A DNA stretch of 59,197 nucleotides from positions 1 to 59,197 of the forward strand of contig NZ_SRSH01000027.1 in NCBI RefSeq assembly GCF_006175985.1. Direction: 5' to 3'. The notes under the pieces are model-generated. The model was not told the origin of the DNA. It searched no databases and saw only the letters and a program-made list of their open reading frames with translations. Made by a program: the position numbers and the translations under genes. Below, piece after piece: positions 17,846-28,058 of this stretch. Every line of letters begins with the position of its first letter. Within the stretch, counting starts at the first letter, position 1. Origin of the DNA: Methylotetracoccus oryzae. Lineage in GTDB: Bacteria; Pseudomonadota; Gammaproteobacteria; Methylococcales; Methylococcaceae.

Positions 17846-19555
17846 TCATGCCGCGCTCTGCCACGCCCAGCCGCCATCCAGTTCGATCTCCAGCACGGCA
17901 TCGTAGCTGCGTCGCTGCTCCTCGGTGTTCTGTTGACCGGGACGGCCGATCACGAGGTACGAGATTCCTGCCGCGGACAGTTGCGCCAGCATCAGGCGTA
18001 TTCGCTCCGGGTTCAGATCGGCGCTCGGCAGATTGATCACCGTGAATGGGGGTGATGCAATCAGAATTCGCGCGAAGGACAGCATGTACTGCTCGTTGAA
18101 GGTCAGCAGCGTTTCCCACTCCTGCTCCTTGTCGAGTCCGCCAGTCCGGGCGAGTACGGACTCGATCCCGAGCGAGCGCAACGTGGCGATAAGGGTTTCG
18201 TCGTCGACGCTGCCGGGCTCCCCGGCTGATACCAGCGCCTCACGCAACGTGCCGGGCGGCAGGTAGGCCCGTTCGGGCAGGAACAACACGCGGCTCAGGC
18301 GGGGCCTGAACACCCTGCCCCGCCCGATGTCGAGTATTCCCGCCGTGGCCTTGAATATCGCGTCCTTGGCCGCGTCGTCGATGGCCGTGATCAGGGTGCG
18401 CTTGCCCTGCGGGATCGAGGCCGAGAGTTCCCGGACCAGGGTGTGTCCGTCGGTCGTGGAACGCAGGGTCAGGTTCTCGAAGGCGACGCGGTCGTCGCTT
18501 TCGGTCCAGTCGATGCCGGAGACGGTTTCGGTCTGCGCCAGTTCGACCGCATACCAAAGGTTGATCAAGCGCTGGACGACCGCGGCGAACGATGAGATCG
18601 ACTGAAACTGCGTGATGATCAATGAAAAGGCGGCAACCAGGGTCGTAAAGGCCATCACCGACTGCGTGACGACGCCGAAGTCCACTTCACCGCGCATGTA
18701 CAAGGGAGCCACCAGCAGAATGGGCAGCACCTGCACCAGATAGTTGTAGGCCGTCGTGAAAAAGCCCAGATTGCGGTTTACCTTGACGATCTTGCGGAAG
18801 TTCCCGGCCAGGTCGTCGAGCCGCATCAGCAACCTGCGGAGCAAGGGTTTCTCCCGGTGCAGCAGCGCCACGGACTCCGCGCGCTCGCTGATGTGCAGCA
18901 GTCCTGAGCGGAACGTCGCCTCCTTGTCCAGTTGCGCATGGTTGAGATCGATCAATGCGCCGCCCAGCCAGACCGTCAGCAGCGACCCGAACACGGCGTA
19001 GCCGACGGCGACCATGAACAGCGTGGGGCTGATGCGCCACAGCACCCCGGAGAACGCGACGATCGTGAAGAGCCCGTTCATCAGCATCAGCGCGAACGAC
19101 AGGGTCGTCGTCGTGAACGTCCGGACGTCATCGGCGATGCGCTGGTCCGGGTGTTCCATGCCGCTGTTCCGGATCACGGCATCGTTCATCCGGTAATAGG
19201 TCGGATACTGCAGGTAGAGTTCGACGAAGCGCTGCGTCATCCATTGACGCCACAGTATTCCGAGGCTTTCCTCCGCATAGCGGATCAGTACCGCGACCAC
19301 GGTCGATGCGGCGAACACGCCCAGGTAGATGGCGGCTTCACGCAGGTAGGTCGTCGTCTCCCGGTTGGCGATGGCCGTCATGAAGTCACGGCCGACGTAG
19401 CTGTTCAGTACGTTGAGGCCGTTCGTCGCGAACAGCAACACGGTCAACGTGACGAACAGGGCAACGGCTTTGCCGCCGACGTCCGACCGGGTCAGGTTCC
19501 GGATGAGCTGGACGAACAGGCCCCAACCCTGTTCGTTGATCGGAATATGCAGCAT
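17846..19555 (-). CDS. SbmA/YddA-like ABC membrane protein with degenerate ATPase domain
   Basis: A protein of 569 residues from ATG 19555 (AGGGG about 7 bases upstream). The N-terminal 340 residues resemble the ABC_membrane_2 / SbmA-BacA fold: NVLNSYVGRDFMTAI, ESLGILWRQWMTQRFVELYL, NPDQRI-like EHPDQRIADDVRTF, and several hydrophobic helices. The C-terminal domain aligns with ABC ATPases, and LFLPERAYLPPGTLREAL is the usual Q-loop neighbourhood. The catalytic motifs are lost: at Walker A it reads LITAIDDAAKDAIFK with no GxxGxGK[ST]; at the signature LTFNEQYMLSFARIL replaces LSxGEQQR; at Walker B FTVINLPSADLN replaces hhhhDEATSALD. The frame is intact over its full length, so this looks like a maintained pseudo-ATPase rather than a pseudogene. 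Substrate unknown; relatives import peptides or vitamin B12-like compounds. Confidence 0.75.
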   Translation of the reverse strand: MLHIPINEQGWGLFVQLIRNLTRSDVGGKAVALFVTLTVLLFATNGLNVLNSYVGRDFMTAIANRETTTYLREAAIYLGVFAASTVVAVLIRYAEESLGILWRQWMTQRFVELYLQYPTYYRMNDAVIRNSGMEHPDQRIADDVRTFTTTTLSFALMLMNGLFTIVAFSGVLWRISPTLFMVAVGYAVFGSLLTVWLGGALIDLNHAQLDKEATFRSGLLHISERAESVALLHREKPLLRRLLMRLDDLAGNFRKIVKVNRNLGFFTTAYNYLVQVLPILLVAPLYMRGEVDFGVVTQSVMAFTTLVAAFSLIITQFQSISSFAAVVQRLINLWYAVELAQTETVSGIDWTESDDRVAFENLTLRSTTDGHTLVRELSASIPQGKRTLITAIDDAAKDAIFKATAGILDIGRGRVFRPRLSRVLFLPERAYLPPGTLREALVSAGEPGSVDDETLIATLRSLGIESVLARTGGLDKEQEWETLLTFNEQYMLSFARILIASPPFTVINLPSADLNPERIRLMLAQLSAAGISYLVIGRPGQQNTEEQRRSYDAVLEIELDGGWAWQSAA

Positions 19556-19798
19556 GCGACGCCCCTGCCGAGTTCTTGTCAGGCTCCCGATGGGCCTGAT
19601 TCTCACCGCGTGGTCAAGGATCAGGCCGTCAGCGAAGATAAGTGGGTAAGGGGCGCTTGTCGAGGTCTTTGCGCCAGTACCTGAGGTCTCCTGGGGGCCG
19701 GACGAAGGTCATACGGCGTGTGTCGGCGACCGGCTCACCTGCCGGGCGCAGAGGGCCGAGTTCGGGCATCGTCCGTGTCAGTGCCGGGATCGTCCCGG

Positions 19799-20494
19799 TC
19801 AGAACCCGCTGCGGACCGTGTAGATGATCTCCTGGTTGTTGGCCTGCGTGACCTCGATCTTGACATTGCGGAAGACGACCGACGTCGGGAAGCTCCCGAT
19901 GTCATATTTGGCCTGTTGCGTGTACGAGGGCCGGTCCAGCGATTTGCCGCGATACTCGCGGTACGAGAGGTGCAGCGTGTGATCCGCATACCCGTCGTAG
20001 GCGAGTTCGTACTTGAACGAGCCGCGGTGCGGTACCGGGATGTCCATCTTCGAATAGCGGAGCGGTGTCGACAGTGCGCGTTCGACCCATGTCGATTGTT
20101 CCGGCGCGACCTGGACCGAGTCGAACACACCATCCTGACCGGTGTCCGTGAAGCAGGCCTTCGAGACGAATCCCGCGATCGGGTCCGAATAGATCTTCTT
20201 GTCCGAGCAGTAGACCTCGGCTTTGCCGAGCCGGGCCGGAAACACCACTTCGCCCCTACCGATGAACAGGCCGCCGAGCCCGAAAGGCTGACGACTGGCG
20301 TCGAGGATGCGCGCCCCGGAGCGATGCCAGTAGCTGTACTCGGTGTACATGAGGCCACCCAGCGGGGTATGGGCTGGCTGACCGACCATTGGCTGGCTGC
20401 CCGCGGCGTCGCTCACTTGGGACAAGTCCGCGATGGGAAGCGGAGCGCATCCCGACAGGACCATTGCGCCGAGAAACAGGGACCGTGACAACAT
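19799..20494 (-). CDS. Predicted outer-membrane or periplasmic lipoprotein, unknown function
   Basis: A protein of 231 residues. ATG 20494 follows AGGAG with ideal spacing. MLSRSLFLGAMVLSGCAPLP is a lipoprotein signal with lipobox LSGC at residues 14-17. The mature part is beta-rich with alternating hydrophobic residues (GLMYTEYSYWHRSGARILDA, then KYELAYDGYADHTLHLSYRE), without a motif I recognise. The frame is open further upstream to 20605, but the ribosome site and signal sequence fix the start. It lies between the pseudo-ATPase ABC gene and the Fur-box-linked small gene, all on the minus strand with about 240 bases between this gene and the ABC start. I cannot assign a function. Confidence 0.7.
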   Translation of the reverse strand: MLSRSLFLGAMVLSGCAPLPIADLSQVSDAAGSQPMVGQPAHTPLGGLMYTEYSYWHRSGARILDASRQPFGLGGLFIGRGEVVFPARLGKAEVYCSDKKIYSDPIAGFVSKACFTDTGQDGVFDSVQVAPEQSTWVERALSTPLRYSKMDIPVPHRGSFKYELAYDGYADHTLHLSYREYRGKSLDRPSYTQQAKYDIGSFPTSVVFRNVKIEVTQANNQEIIYTVRSGF

Positions 20495-20611
20495 GTTGGC
20501 TACTCCTATTGCCGAGGGAAAAGATGCCGGCTGCTGGCCGCGCGCTGCGGCTTCAGGTTCGTGGCGCCGCCCGGCGGTTGCGACGCGGGAAGTATGCACG
20601 GCCAAGGGCCG

Positions 20612-20857
20612 TCAATGAATCGACTCTTCGAGCGCGGGTCGAACTCCCGGGGCTTCCCCTTGGAGGATGGCGCGCTTGAAGACCTGCAGAGCCTGGTTCA
20701 GGCTGCCGCCGAGAGCATGCACCTGCAGCGCATGAAGCTTCAGGCTGACAGTCCCGAGGTCGACGTGGAAGACGTTGCAACGGCGGCAGTAGCCGACTGA
20801 GCAATGCTCGGTGCGGGCGAGGATCTCGATTCGACAGGTGGGGCTTGGGGTCTGCAT
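20612..20857 (-). CDS. Small CxxC protein, putative Fur-regulated
   Basis: A protein of 81 residues. It contains HCSVGYCRRCNVFHVDLGTV, with C-x(4)-C-x2-C spacing, and SLKLHALQVHALGGSLNQAL. This looks like a conserved small family with one metal-binding or redox knuckle, of which the role is not known to me. ATG 20857 follows GGAG with 8-base spacing. About 44 bases upstream is a near-perfect Fur-box-like palindrome (20901-20915), so expression may respond to iron. An overlapping plus-strand frame at 20561-20800 is less convincing because it has no motif or ribosome site. Confidence is moderate given its length. Confidence 0.6.
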   Translation of the reverse strand: MQTPSPTCRIEILARTEHCSVGYCRRCNVFHVDLGTVSLKLHALQVHALGGSLNQALQVFKRAILQGEAPGVRPALEESIH

Positions 20858-20900
20858 CGCGATATCTCCGGAGACGTGTGAAGGTCATGGACATCATAGT

Positions 20901-20915
20901 TGAGAATGATTCTTA
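20901..20915 (-). promoter_or_regulatory. Fur-box-like palindrome
   Basis: TGAGAATGATTCTTA is a 7-1-7 inverted repeat (TGAGAAT, G, ATTCTTA) that differs from the Fur consensus half-sites TGATAAT/ATTATCA by one base on the left and two on the right. It lies about 44 bases upstream of the 81-residue gene, where it could cover a promoter. No plus-strand gene close by is convincing. Confidence 0.55.
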
Positions 20916-21270
20916 AAAAAAGGCTGTCCCCGCCATTCACCTGCGGATTCTGCTTCCTGCCCCGGCGGGTCGGTGCGCTGGAGCTGCGCCGATTCGTCGC
21001 GACGCCAACACGAAAGCCAACGCCGGTGAACCATGAGAATCGAACTGCGGGCCGGCCTGCGCTGGCCCATCGAGGCAATGCACTAAGCGATACCCCGGCC
21101 GACATTCCCCCGAGGTAACAGGCGTCGTCCGTTGGCCAATGTTTCTGGCCTTGGTTGCCGTCCTTGCGCTAGGCTACACCTTGGAAATAGTTCCAATGAT
21201 GGCTGTTTCCGCGCGCCCTTCCCGGCCCACCACCGCAACGCTGCGCCCCCTCCACGAAGGACAGATCCTG

Positions 21271-24200
21271 ATGAGCCAATCGACAGGCGGCCACCACCCC
21301 GGCGTTGGAGCGCAAGCGAACGTGGAGACTGGCATCGCGGCGGCCGAGTGCGCTGTCCTCCGCAGTTTCATGCAGGGCGTCCCGGACCCGGTCTGGCTGA
21401 AGGATTGTCAGGGTGTTTACCTCGGTTGCAACCCCGCGTTCGAACGGCTGTGCGGACTGTCGGATGTGGCCATCCGAGGCAAGACGGATCGCGATCTGGT
21501 CGAGCCCGAATTCGCTGCCCGCTTCGAGGCCCAGGATCTCGAAGCCATGGAATCGGACGAGCCGCGCCGTCACGACGAATGGCTGTGCTACGTCGCGGGG
21601 ACTGCCCCGGCGCGTTTCGAGATCACCAGGACCGCGCTGCGTGATGCCTCCGGTCGGTCCATCGGGCTGGTCGGTGTCGTACGCCCTGCCCCGACCGGCG
21701 AGCATGCCGACAGCGAGTCGCGGCTGTCCCGGGAACGACTCGAGTTGGCTCTCGAGGCCTCGGGCGGCGGCTACTACGATGCCGACCGTCGCACCGGCAC
21801 GTCGCGGATCGACCCGCGCTTGCTTGCCACCTTGGGTTACGCGGCCGATGAACTGGTCTGCGCCAATCGCGGTTGGCTGGATCTGGTCCATCCCGACGAC
21901 CGGCCTGCCATCGAAGCGCAACTCGCCGACAGCGATGCCGGACGCCGCGACGGCTTCGATTGCGAGTACCGCGTCCGCACCAAGGACGGGCAATGGGTCT
22001 GGATGCTCGACAAGGGCCGAACCGAACGGGACGAATCGGGCCGGCCGCTCCGCGAGACTGGAATTCTGCTGCCGATCACCGAGCGCAAGGAACTGGAACT
22101 GCGCCTGCGCGACAGCGAGAAGCGCTTCCGCGGTCTGGTCGAAAACTCGCCGATGGCTTACCAGTCGCTGGATATCCAGGGGCGCTTCATCGACGTCAAT
22201 GAGCAGCTTTGTGAGTTGCTGGGATACGCACGCACCGAACTGCTGGGGCGCGGTTTCGACGAGGTCTGGGACGACACGGCGCGTCCAGCGTTCCCGGACC
22301 AATTCGCCAGCCTCAAGCGTGAGTCGACGACCTCGGTGGAATTGCGCTTGACGCGGAAGGACGGCAGCGCCGTCGACGTGATCCTCGAAGGACGGGTTCA
22401 GCGCGACGCTGCCGGTCGGTTCATCCGCACGCATTGCCTGCTGACGGACATCACGGCCCGGCGGCGCGCCGAGGAGGCGCTGCGTGAGAGCGAGCAGCGG
22501 GCCAATCGGATATTCGAAGCCTCGCCGGTCGCGATGTTGCTGGTCTCCGAAAGCGGCGTGATCGAACAGGCCAATGCGGCCGCCGAGAAGACCTTTGGTT
22601 ACGAGCAGGGGACATTGAACGGCGTCGTCATCGAGCAACTCGTCCCGGCCCGGGTGCGCGAGGCGCACCCCGCGCTGCGTGCCGGCTACCTGCACAACGC
22701 CCGACCTCATCAACTTGGCCTGGGGCGCGAACTGAGCGGGCAGCATGCGGCAGGCTATGAGATTCCGGTCGACGTCAGCCTGGCGCCGGTGACGGTGGCC
22801 GGCCAGATCCATGTGATCGCCAGCGTCGTCGACCTGACCGCGCGCCGCGCTGCCGACGCTGCAATGGAACGTGTGCGCGAGCGACTCGATGCGGCGGTAC
22901 AGGGTGCTGGCATCGGAGTCTGGGAATTCGAAGTCGCGTCCGACGCCCTGCATTGGGACGATACGATGCTGCGGCTTTACGGATTGCCGCCCGGCACTGC
23001 CGTCACGGTGGCCGACTGGGTGGCCGCGCTCGCGCCCGAGGACCGGGACGCCCAGGCCGATCTGTGGGCTCGCGCACTGAAGGGCGAAGCCGCCTACGAC
23101 ACCGCCTTTCGCATCTGCCGGCCGGACGGCGACGTCAGACACATCCGTTCGTTCGCGTTTTTGCAGCACGATGCGTCCGGGGCGGTGGTTCGGACCGTTG
23201 GCGTCAATTGGGACGTGACCGACGAGCAGCGGGCTGCGGCTTCGCTGCGCGACAGCATGGAGCGCTACGACGAACTGGTCGGACGCATTCCGATTGGAGT
23301 GTATACGTTCCGGATACGCCCCGACGGCACGATGGGCATGGACTATGTCAGCGACCGCTTCGCAGAACTGCTGGGCATTGACGCCGCGACGCTGGTGCGA
23401 AACCTCCAGGCCGCTTTCGACATCGTGCACCCGGACGACTGGCCCAACCTGCAAGCAGCGATTGCCCGCCGCGAGGAGCACAACTGGTGGGAGGGGCGCG
23501 TCGTCGTGGACGGGAGCATCCGATGGCTGCGCCTCGATGCCCATGTCAGCATCTGCCCTAACGGTGACGTGCTCCACAACGGTGTCGCAAAGGACATCAG
23601 CGACCGCAAGCGTGTCGAGGAGTTGGAGCTTCGCTACCTGGAGGACCTCGAAGCTGCGGTCGCCGCACGCACGGCGGAACTGCTGCAGGCGCAGCAACAA
23701 CTCTCCGTCACGGCGGAGCGCCTGCAACTCGCCTCCGACGCCGCGGAGATCGGTGTGTGGGAATGGCGGATCCCGGAAGATGAACTGATCTGGGACCAGC
23801 GCATGTTTGAACTCTACGGGAGCAGGCCCGATGAGTTCACTTCAGCGTACCAAGCCTGGTCGCGCGCGCTGCACCCAGACGATAAGCTTCGGGCCGAGCG
23901 GGAGATTCAGCAAGCCATCGCGGGACTGGGTGAGTTCCGGACCAACTTTAAGGTGGTGCATCCCAACGGGGCGATTCGTCACATCTCAGCCTTTGGGCGC
24001 GTCGTGCGCGATGCGGACGGGCGCGCCCTGCGCATGGTGGGTGTCAATCGCGACATCACCGCCGAGAAAGAGTCGGAACGCGAGCTTGAGGACAAGGAGC
24101 AGCGCTGGCTGGTCGCGCTGGAAGCTCACGACATGGGGGTCTGGGACTGGAATGTCGTGACCGGCGAGGTGTTGTACTCGCCGCGTTTGCTGACCATGCT

Positions 24201-26883
24201 CGGCTATGCCCCGGGCGATTGGCGCAGCCACGTCGAGGAGTGGCAGACCCGGATTCACCCCGACGACGCCGAGCGCGTGTTCAATGTCTTGACGGATTAC
24301 TTCGCAGGCCGTGTCGCGCGGTATGCGCCGGAGTTCCGCCTACGTTGCAAGGATGGCAGCTATCGCTGGGTTCTGGATTGCGGCAAGGTGGTCGAATGGA
24401 CTGCCGATGGCCGGCCGCTGAGAATGATCGGCACGCATACGGACATCGACGAGAGCAAGCGGGCGGAAGCCGAGCGGTCTCGGCTCATCGCGGTCGTCGA
24501 GGCCAGCGGCGACATGATCGCGACCGCTGATGCCTCAGGCCGGATCACATACATGAATCGCGCAGGTCGACGGATGCTGGGCATTCCGGACGATGAGCTG
24601 CTGGATGCCGCGCACATTTCCGATTACCACGACGCCGAGACCTTCCGACGGGTGGCCGAGGTCGGCTTGCCCGCGGCCATCGAGCACGGCGTGTGGTTCG
24701 AGGACAACCTGGTCCGGCACCGCGACGGATCGCTTATCCCCGTATCGCAGTTGATCATCGCGGAGAAAGCCGCCGACGGCAGTGGCAACGTCGAAGTCCT
24801 GGCAACGATCTGCCGCGACATCACCGAGCGCAAACGGGCGGAGGTGGCGCTGCAGGAGCGCGAACAAACCTTCCGCCTGCTGTTCGAAGGGGCGCTCGAT
24901 CCGGTCATGCTGATTCACGAGGGGCGGTTCGTCGAGTGCAACGATGCCACGGTGGCCGTTCTCGGCGCCAGCGGTCGCGAAGACATCATCGGACATTCGC
25001 CGGTCGATTTCTCGCCGGAAATCCAGCCGAACGGCCGCCGCAGCGACGAGTATGCCGCGGAGCTCCTCCGTGCCGCGCTGCGGGGCGCACCCTGCCGCTT
25101 CGACTGGCAGTGGCTCCGGCGCGATGGTGCCGATGTTTTCATCGAGGTGTCCCTGACGTTGCTGATGTTGCAGGGACGCGAGCTGCTCTACTGCGGCCTG
25201 CGCGACGTCACCGAGCGCCGCCGCCTCGAGGCCGCGCTCGCCGACGCACGCGATCAGGCCGAGGCGGCGAATCGTGCCAAAAGCACCTTTCTCGCGAACA
25301 TGAGCCACGAGATCCGGACGCCGATGAACGCGATACTCGGCCTGACACATCTGCTCGCCGAGCGGAGTGTCGATCCCGAGCAGACGCAGCGCCTACGTAA
25401 GATCGTCGATGCGGCCCAGCATCTGCTGTCCATCCTCAACGACATCCTGGACATCTCGAAGATCGAGTCGGGCAAGCTGCAGCTCGACGCGACCCTTTTC
25501 GGGATCGAGGCGTTGTTCGAGGCCGTCGAAGCGCTGTTTCACGACTCGGCTGCCCAGAAGGGGCTGGTGTGGAGAGTTGAGACCGACCCGCGGCTGGACT
25601 GCACACTGATGGGGGATCCGCTGCGTCTGCGTCAGATCCTGGTCAACTTCGTCAGCAACTCGGTCAAGTTCACCGAAGCGGGCCAGATTGCGCTGCGTGC
25701 GCGGCTGGTGGCTGAGGATGACGGACATCTTCTGGTGCGCTTCGAAGTCCAGGACACGGGCATCGGAATTGCGCCGGAGGCCATGCAACGGCTGTTTTCG
25801 GCCTTCGAGCAGGCTGACGGAGAGGTAACCCGTCGCTTTGGCGGCACCGGACTCGGGTTGGCCATCAGCCGGCGGCTCGTGCACCTGATGGGGGGAGAGA
25901 TCGGTGTCGAGAGCGAGCCAGGGCAGGGCAGCCTGTTCTGGTTCACGGCGAAACTGTTGCGTGGGAGCGATCCTGCTGCCGGCCGGGTCGACCCCGCTCT
26001 GCAAACTCCCGCGACGCCGGCCGCGGTGCGCACGCGTCATGCCGGTGCGCATTTGCTGCTGGTCGAGGATAACGCGCTGAATCGCGAGGTCGTCCTCGAT
26101 TTGTTGAGCGATTGCGGTTTGAGCGTGGATGTGGCCGAGGACGGCCGCGCGGCGGTCGAGCGGGTCGCCGAGTACGATTACGATCTGATTCTGATGGATA
26201 TCCAGATGCCGGTCATGGACGGACTGACGGCCGCGGCGATGATCCGGCAGATGCCCGGCCGTGACACGGTGCCGATCCTGGCGCTGACGGCGAACGCGTT
26301 CGCCGAAGATCGTACCGCCTCGCAGCAGGCCGGCCTGAACGAGCATCTGGCAAAGCCGATCGAGCCGGCGGCGCTTTTCGGTGCCCTGCTGCGCTGGCTG
26401 CCTCCCGGCGGAGAGGCCGACAGAAGCGCGCCGGCCGCTGCGGCGCCGTGGCACCCTCGGCCTGCCCCCGAGGCGCCGGTTAGTGCTCCTGCCGCTTCGG
26501 ATCTTCGCGGTGTGCTGTCGCAAATCGAGGGTCTGGACGCGAGGCAGGGCCTGGAATACCTCGGCGATCAGATGGACGTCTATGTGCGTGTCTTGAAACT
26601 GTTCGCGGAACGTTGCGATGTTGAAATTGCCGCCTTGCGCGCAGCCCTGGTAGCCGGCGAGTTCCAGGACGCGCGGCGCATGGCGCACACGATCAAGGGC
26701 AATGCAGCCGTGCTGGGCGCCACGGCGCTTCAACCGCTCGCGGCGGAGCTTGAAATGTCGGTCAAGGAGGGCGAGGCGCTGCCCAGGCTGTTGCCGCTGC
26801 TGGACAGCGTCGCCGCCGTATACAGTGCATTGGCCGCGGATCTGATCGCCCGGCTGCCGTCAGGCCGCGGACCGGGTCACTAG
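21271..26883 (+). CDS. Ten-PAS hybrid sensor histidine kinase with REC and HPt domains
   Basis: A very large protein of 1870 residues. By eye ten PAS domains follow one another at about residues 29-145, 155-275, 283-400, 407-530, 535-655, 663-790, 816-940, 944-1070, 1069-1190 and 1198-1315, several of the PAS_3 type with the HPDD motif and PAC ends (e.g. GVNRDIT). A short coiled coil separates the sixth and seventh. The HisKA domain has [16 protein letters not shown] (His1346). The ATPase domain has [21 protein letters not shown] and [12 protein letters not shown] receiver domain ([26 protein letters not shown], Asp1643) and an HPt domain ([14 protein letters not shown], His1806) complete the relay. 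No membrane helix is seen from this start (GAAGGA upstream). ATG 21139 is an alternative that would add a hydrophobic leader. The output regulator is not in the window. Confidence 0.9.
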   Translation: MSQSTGGHHPGVGAQANVETGIAAAECAVLRSFMQGVPDPVWLKDCQGVYLGCNPAFERLCGLSDVAIRGKTDRDLVEPEFAARFEAQDLEAMESDEPRRHDEWLCYVAGTAPARFEITRTALRDASGRSIGLVGVVRPAPTGEHADSESRLSRERLELALEASGGGYYDADRRTGTSRIDPRLLATLGYAADELVCANRGWLDLVHPDDRPAIEAQLADSDAGRRDGFDCEYRVRTKDGQWVWMLDKGRTERDESGRPLRETGILLPITERKELELRLRDSEKRFRGLVENSPMAYQSLDIQGRFIDVNEQLCELLGYARTELLGRGFDEVWDDTARPAFPDQFASLKRESTTSVELRLTRKDGSAVDVILEGRVQRDAAGRFIRTHCLLTDITARRRAEEALRESEQRANRIFEASPVAMLLVSESGVIEQANAAAEKTFGYEQGTLNGVVIEQLVPARVREAHPALRAGYLHNARPHQLGLGRELSGQHAAGYEIPVDVSLAPVTVAGQIHVIASVVDLTARRAADAAMERVRERLDAAVQGAGIGVWEFEVASDALHWDDTMLRLYGLPPGTAVTVADWVAALAPEDRDAQADLWARALKGEAAYDTAFRICRPDGDVRHIRSFAFLQHDASGAVVRTVGVNWDVTDEQRAAASLRDSMERYDELVGRIPIGVYTFRIRPDGTMGMDYVSDRFAELLGIDAATLVRNLQAAFDIVHPDDWPNLQAAIARREEHNWWEGRVVVDGSIRWLRLDAHVSICPNGDVLHNGVAKDISDRKRVEELELRYLEDLEAAVAARTAELLQAQQQLSVTAERLQLASDAAEIGVWEWRIPEDELIWDQRMFELYGSRPDEFTSAYQAWSRALHPDDKLRAEREIQQAIAGLGEFRTNFKVVHPNGAIRHISAFGRVVRDADGRALRMVGVNRDITAEKESERELEDKEQRWLVALEAHDMGVWDWNVVTGEVLYSPRLLTMLGYAPGDWRSHVEEWQTRIHPDDAERVFNVLTDYFAGRVARYAPEFRLRCKDGSYRWVLDCGKVVEWTADGRPLRMIGTHTDIDESKRAEAERSRLIAVVEASGDMIATADASGRITYMNRAGRRMLGIPDDELLDAAHISDYHDAETFRRVAEVGLPAAIEHGVWFEDNLVRHRDGSLIPVSQLIIAEKAADGSGNVEVLATICRDITERKRAEVALQEREQTFRLLFEGALDPVMLIHEGRFVECNDATVAVLGASGREDIIGHSPVDFSPEIQPNGRRSDEYAAELLRAALRGAPCRFDWQWLRRDGADVFIEVSLTLLMLQGRELLYCGLRDVTERRRLEAALADARDQAEAANRAKSTFLANMSHEIRTPMNAILGLTHLLAERSVDPEQTQRLRKIVDAAQHLLSILNDILDISKIESGKLQLDATLFGIEALFEAVEALFHDSAAQKGLVWRVETDPRLDCTLMGDPLRLRQILVNFVSNSVKFTEAGQIALRARLVAEDDGHLLVRFEVQDTGIGIAPEAMQRLFSAFEQADGEVTRRFGGTGLGLAISRRLVHLMGGEIGVESEPGQGSLFWFTAKLLRGSDPAAGRVDPALQTPATPAAVRTRHAGAHLLLVEDNALNREVVLDLLSDCGLSVDVAEDGRAAVERVAEYDYDLILMDIQMPVMDGLTAAAMIRQMPGRDTVPILALTANAFAEDRTASQQAGLNEHLAKPIEPAALFGALLRWLPPGGEADRSAPAAAAPWHPRPAPEAPVSAPAASDLRGVLSQIEGLDARQGLEYLGDQMDVYVRVLKLFAERCDVEIAALRAALVAGEFQDARRMAHTIKGNAAVLGATALQPLAAELEMSVKEGEALPRLLPLLDSVAAVYSALAADLIARLPSGRGPGH

Positions 26884-26911
26884 GTAAGCCCTCATTTTAT
26901 CGAGGCTTACC
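26883..26911 (+). terminator. Stem-loop after the hybrid kinase gene
   Basis: GGTAAGCC (26883-26890) and GGCTTACC (26904-26911) form a perfect 8-bp stem starting in the stop codon, with a 13-base loop that can pair further (TC with GA). No T-run follows, so intrinsic termination is uncertain. Confidence 0.45.
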
Positions 26912-27124
26912 GTGCGTCGGGGTTTAATGCCATGATCGAACGCTTTAGCCCACTCCAAGTCTTTGGCGAAAGGCCAGGTTCGGCGTCCGCTCGTTGGGCT
27001 AATTCAAACGCCCTTGTTGTTGCTATGGGCGCCCGTCGCTGCGTTAGAATGCCCCGCCTGTCCCGCCGGGGTGCCCGCAGGCTTCAGGGACGATCACCTT
27101 TTGACTTCCCAGGGAGGGCTCGCC

Positions 27125-28003
27125 ATGCCCCGCATCATTACCCTATCTGTGGACCGGTGGGCGCCGACGAATTGCGCGCCTGACGTTGTGGAGTGTGCCG
27201 CCGAATCGCTCGAACAGGGCAATATCCTGTTTTTCCCCCATCTCGGCTTTCAGCTTGGCGCTGCCGAGCAGGCGTTCCTGTCTCCGGAAACGGCCGGCAA
27301 GAGCAAGAATGTGAGTTGGGACGGGGTGGCCGGTCGTCTGCGAGGCAGCAATGTCGACCCCGCGCTGCAGCCGCTGCTGCAGGGAATGATGCAGCGTTTT
27401 GCGGCGGCCGGTGAGTCGTTGCTCCGCGCGCTGTTCCCCGCCTATCCGGGCGCCCTGGTCACATCGCGAACGAGTTTCCGCGCCGTCGAGGTCGCCGGGC
27501 GGTCAACCTCCTGGCGCAAGGACGATACGCGCTTGCACGTCGACAGCTTCCCTTCTACGCCGGTACAGGGGAAGCGGATCCTGCGGCTGTTCAGCAACGT
27601 GAATCCGAACGGTCAAGCCCGCTCGTGGCGCTTTGGCGGTTCGTTCGAGGCAGTGGCGGAACGCTTCCTGCCGACGCTCACCGCGCCGCCGCGGGGCAGC
27701 GCCCGGTTGCTGCAATGGTGTTCGGTCACCCGTGGCTACCGGACTGCCTACGACCACTACATGCTCCAGTTGCATGACCGCATGAAGGCGGACGGTGCCT
27801 ATCAGTCCAGTCCCGACGTCACCGGTTACGATTTCCCGCCGCAGTCCACCTGGCTGGTGTTTACCGATCAGGTGCCGCACGCAGTCGTGCGCGGTCAGTA
27901 TCTGCTGGAACAGACATTCTATGTGCCGGTCGATGCGATGCGGGATCCTGAACGGGCCCCGTTGCGGACCCTGGAACGCTTGTTGGCCCGTCCGCTGACC
28001 TGA
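27125..28003 (+). CDS. kdoO: Kdo hydroxylase (Fe(II)/2-oxoglutarate dioxygenase)
   Basis: A protein of 292 residues, the family's normal length. ATG 27125 follows AGGGAGG; an in-frame extension to 26963 has no conserved sequence. The sequence matches Kdo 3-hydroxylase throughout: ILFFPHLGF, KNVSWDGVAGRLRG, SRTSFRAVEVAGRSTSWRKD, the metal-binding DTRLHVDSFPSTPVQGKRIL (His138, Asp140) and a distal DQVPHAVVRGQYLLEQTFYV (His252). The enzyme converts a Kdo sugar of lipid A-Kdo2 to Ko in the inner core of lipopolysaccharide, at the inner membrane. It supports a Gram-negative host with Kdo-containing LPS. It stands alone; no other LPS-core gene adjoins it. Confidence 0.9.
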   Translation: MPRIITLSVDRWAPTNCAPDVVECAAESLEQGNILFFPHLGFQLGAAEQAFLSPETAGKSKNVSWDGVAGRLRGSNVDPALQPLLQGMMQRFAAAGESLLRALFPAYPGALVTSRTSFRAVEVAGRSTSWRKDDTRLHVDSFPSTPVQGKRILRLFSNVNPNGQARSWRFGGSFEAVAERFLPTLTAPPRGSARLLQWCSVTRGYRTAYDHYMLQLHDRMKADGAYQSSPDVTGYDFPPQSTWLVFTDQVPHAVVRGQYLLEQTFYVPVDAMRDPERAPLRTLERLLARPLT

Positions 28004-28058
28004 GCCGGAGTGCTGCCGGTCCGGCTCGGGTCGGGCGAGCCAGACCGGGCTTGCGGTT

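Noticed and set aside
17743..17901. Extension of FdhE by 53 residues
   Set aside because: No conservation with FdhE N-termini; the GTG at 17742 has AGGA upstream and begins just before the family match.
20561..20800. A 79-residue plus-strand frame overlapping the 81-residue gene
   Set aside because: No ribosome site or motif, while the minus-strand gene has both plus the palindrome upstream.
21169..23727. An 852-residue open frame on the minus strand
   Set aside because: Opposite the PAS-rich kinase, whose motifs are clear and in order. No recognisable domain on the minus strand.
26883..26911. Phage or integron attachment site at the inverted repeat after the kinase gene
   Set aside because: There is no integrase, no duplicate of the core elsewhere that I could see, and the position right at the stop fits a terminator-type stem better.
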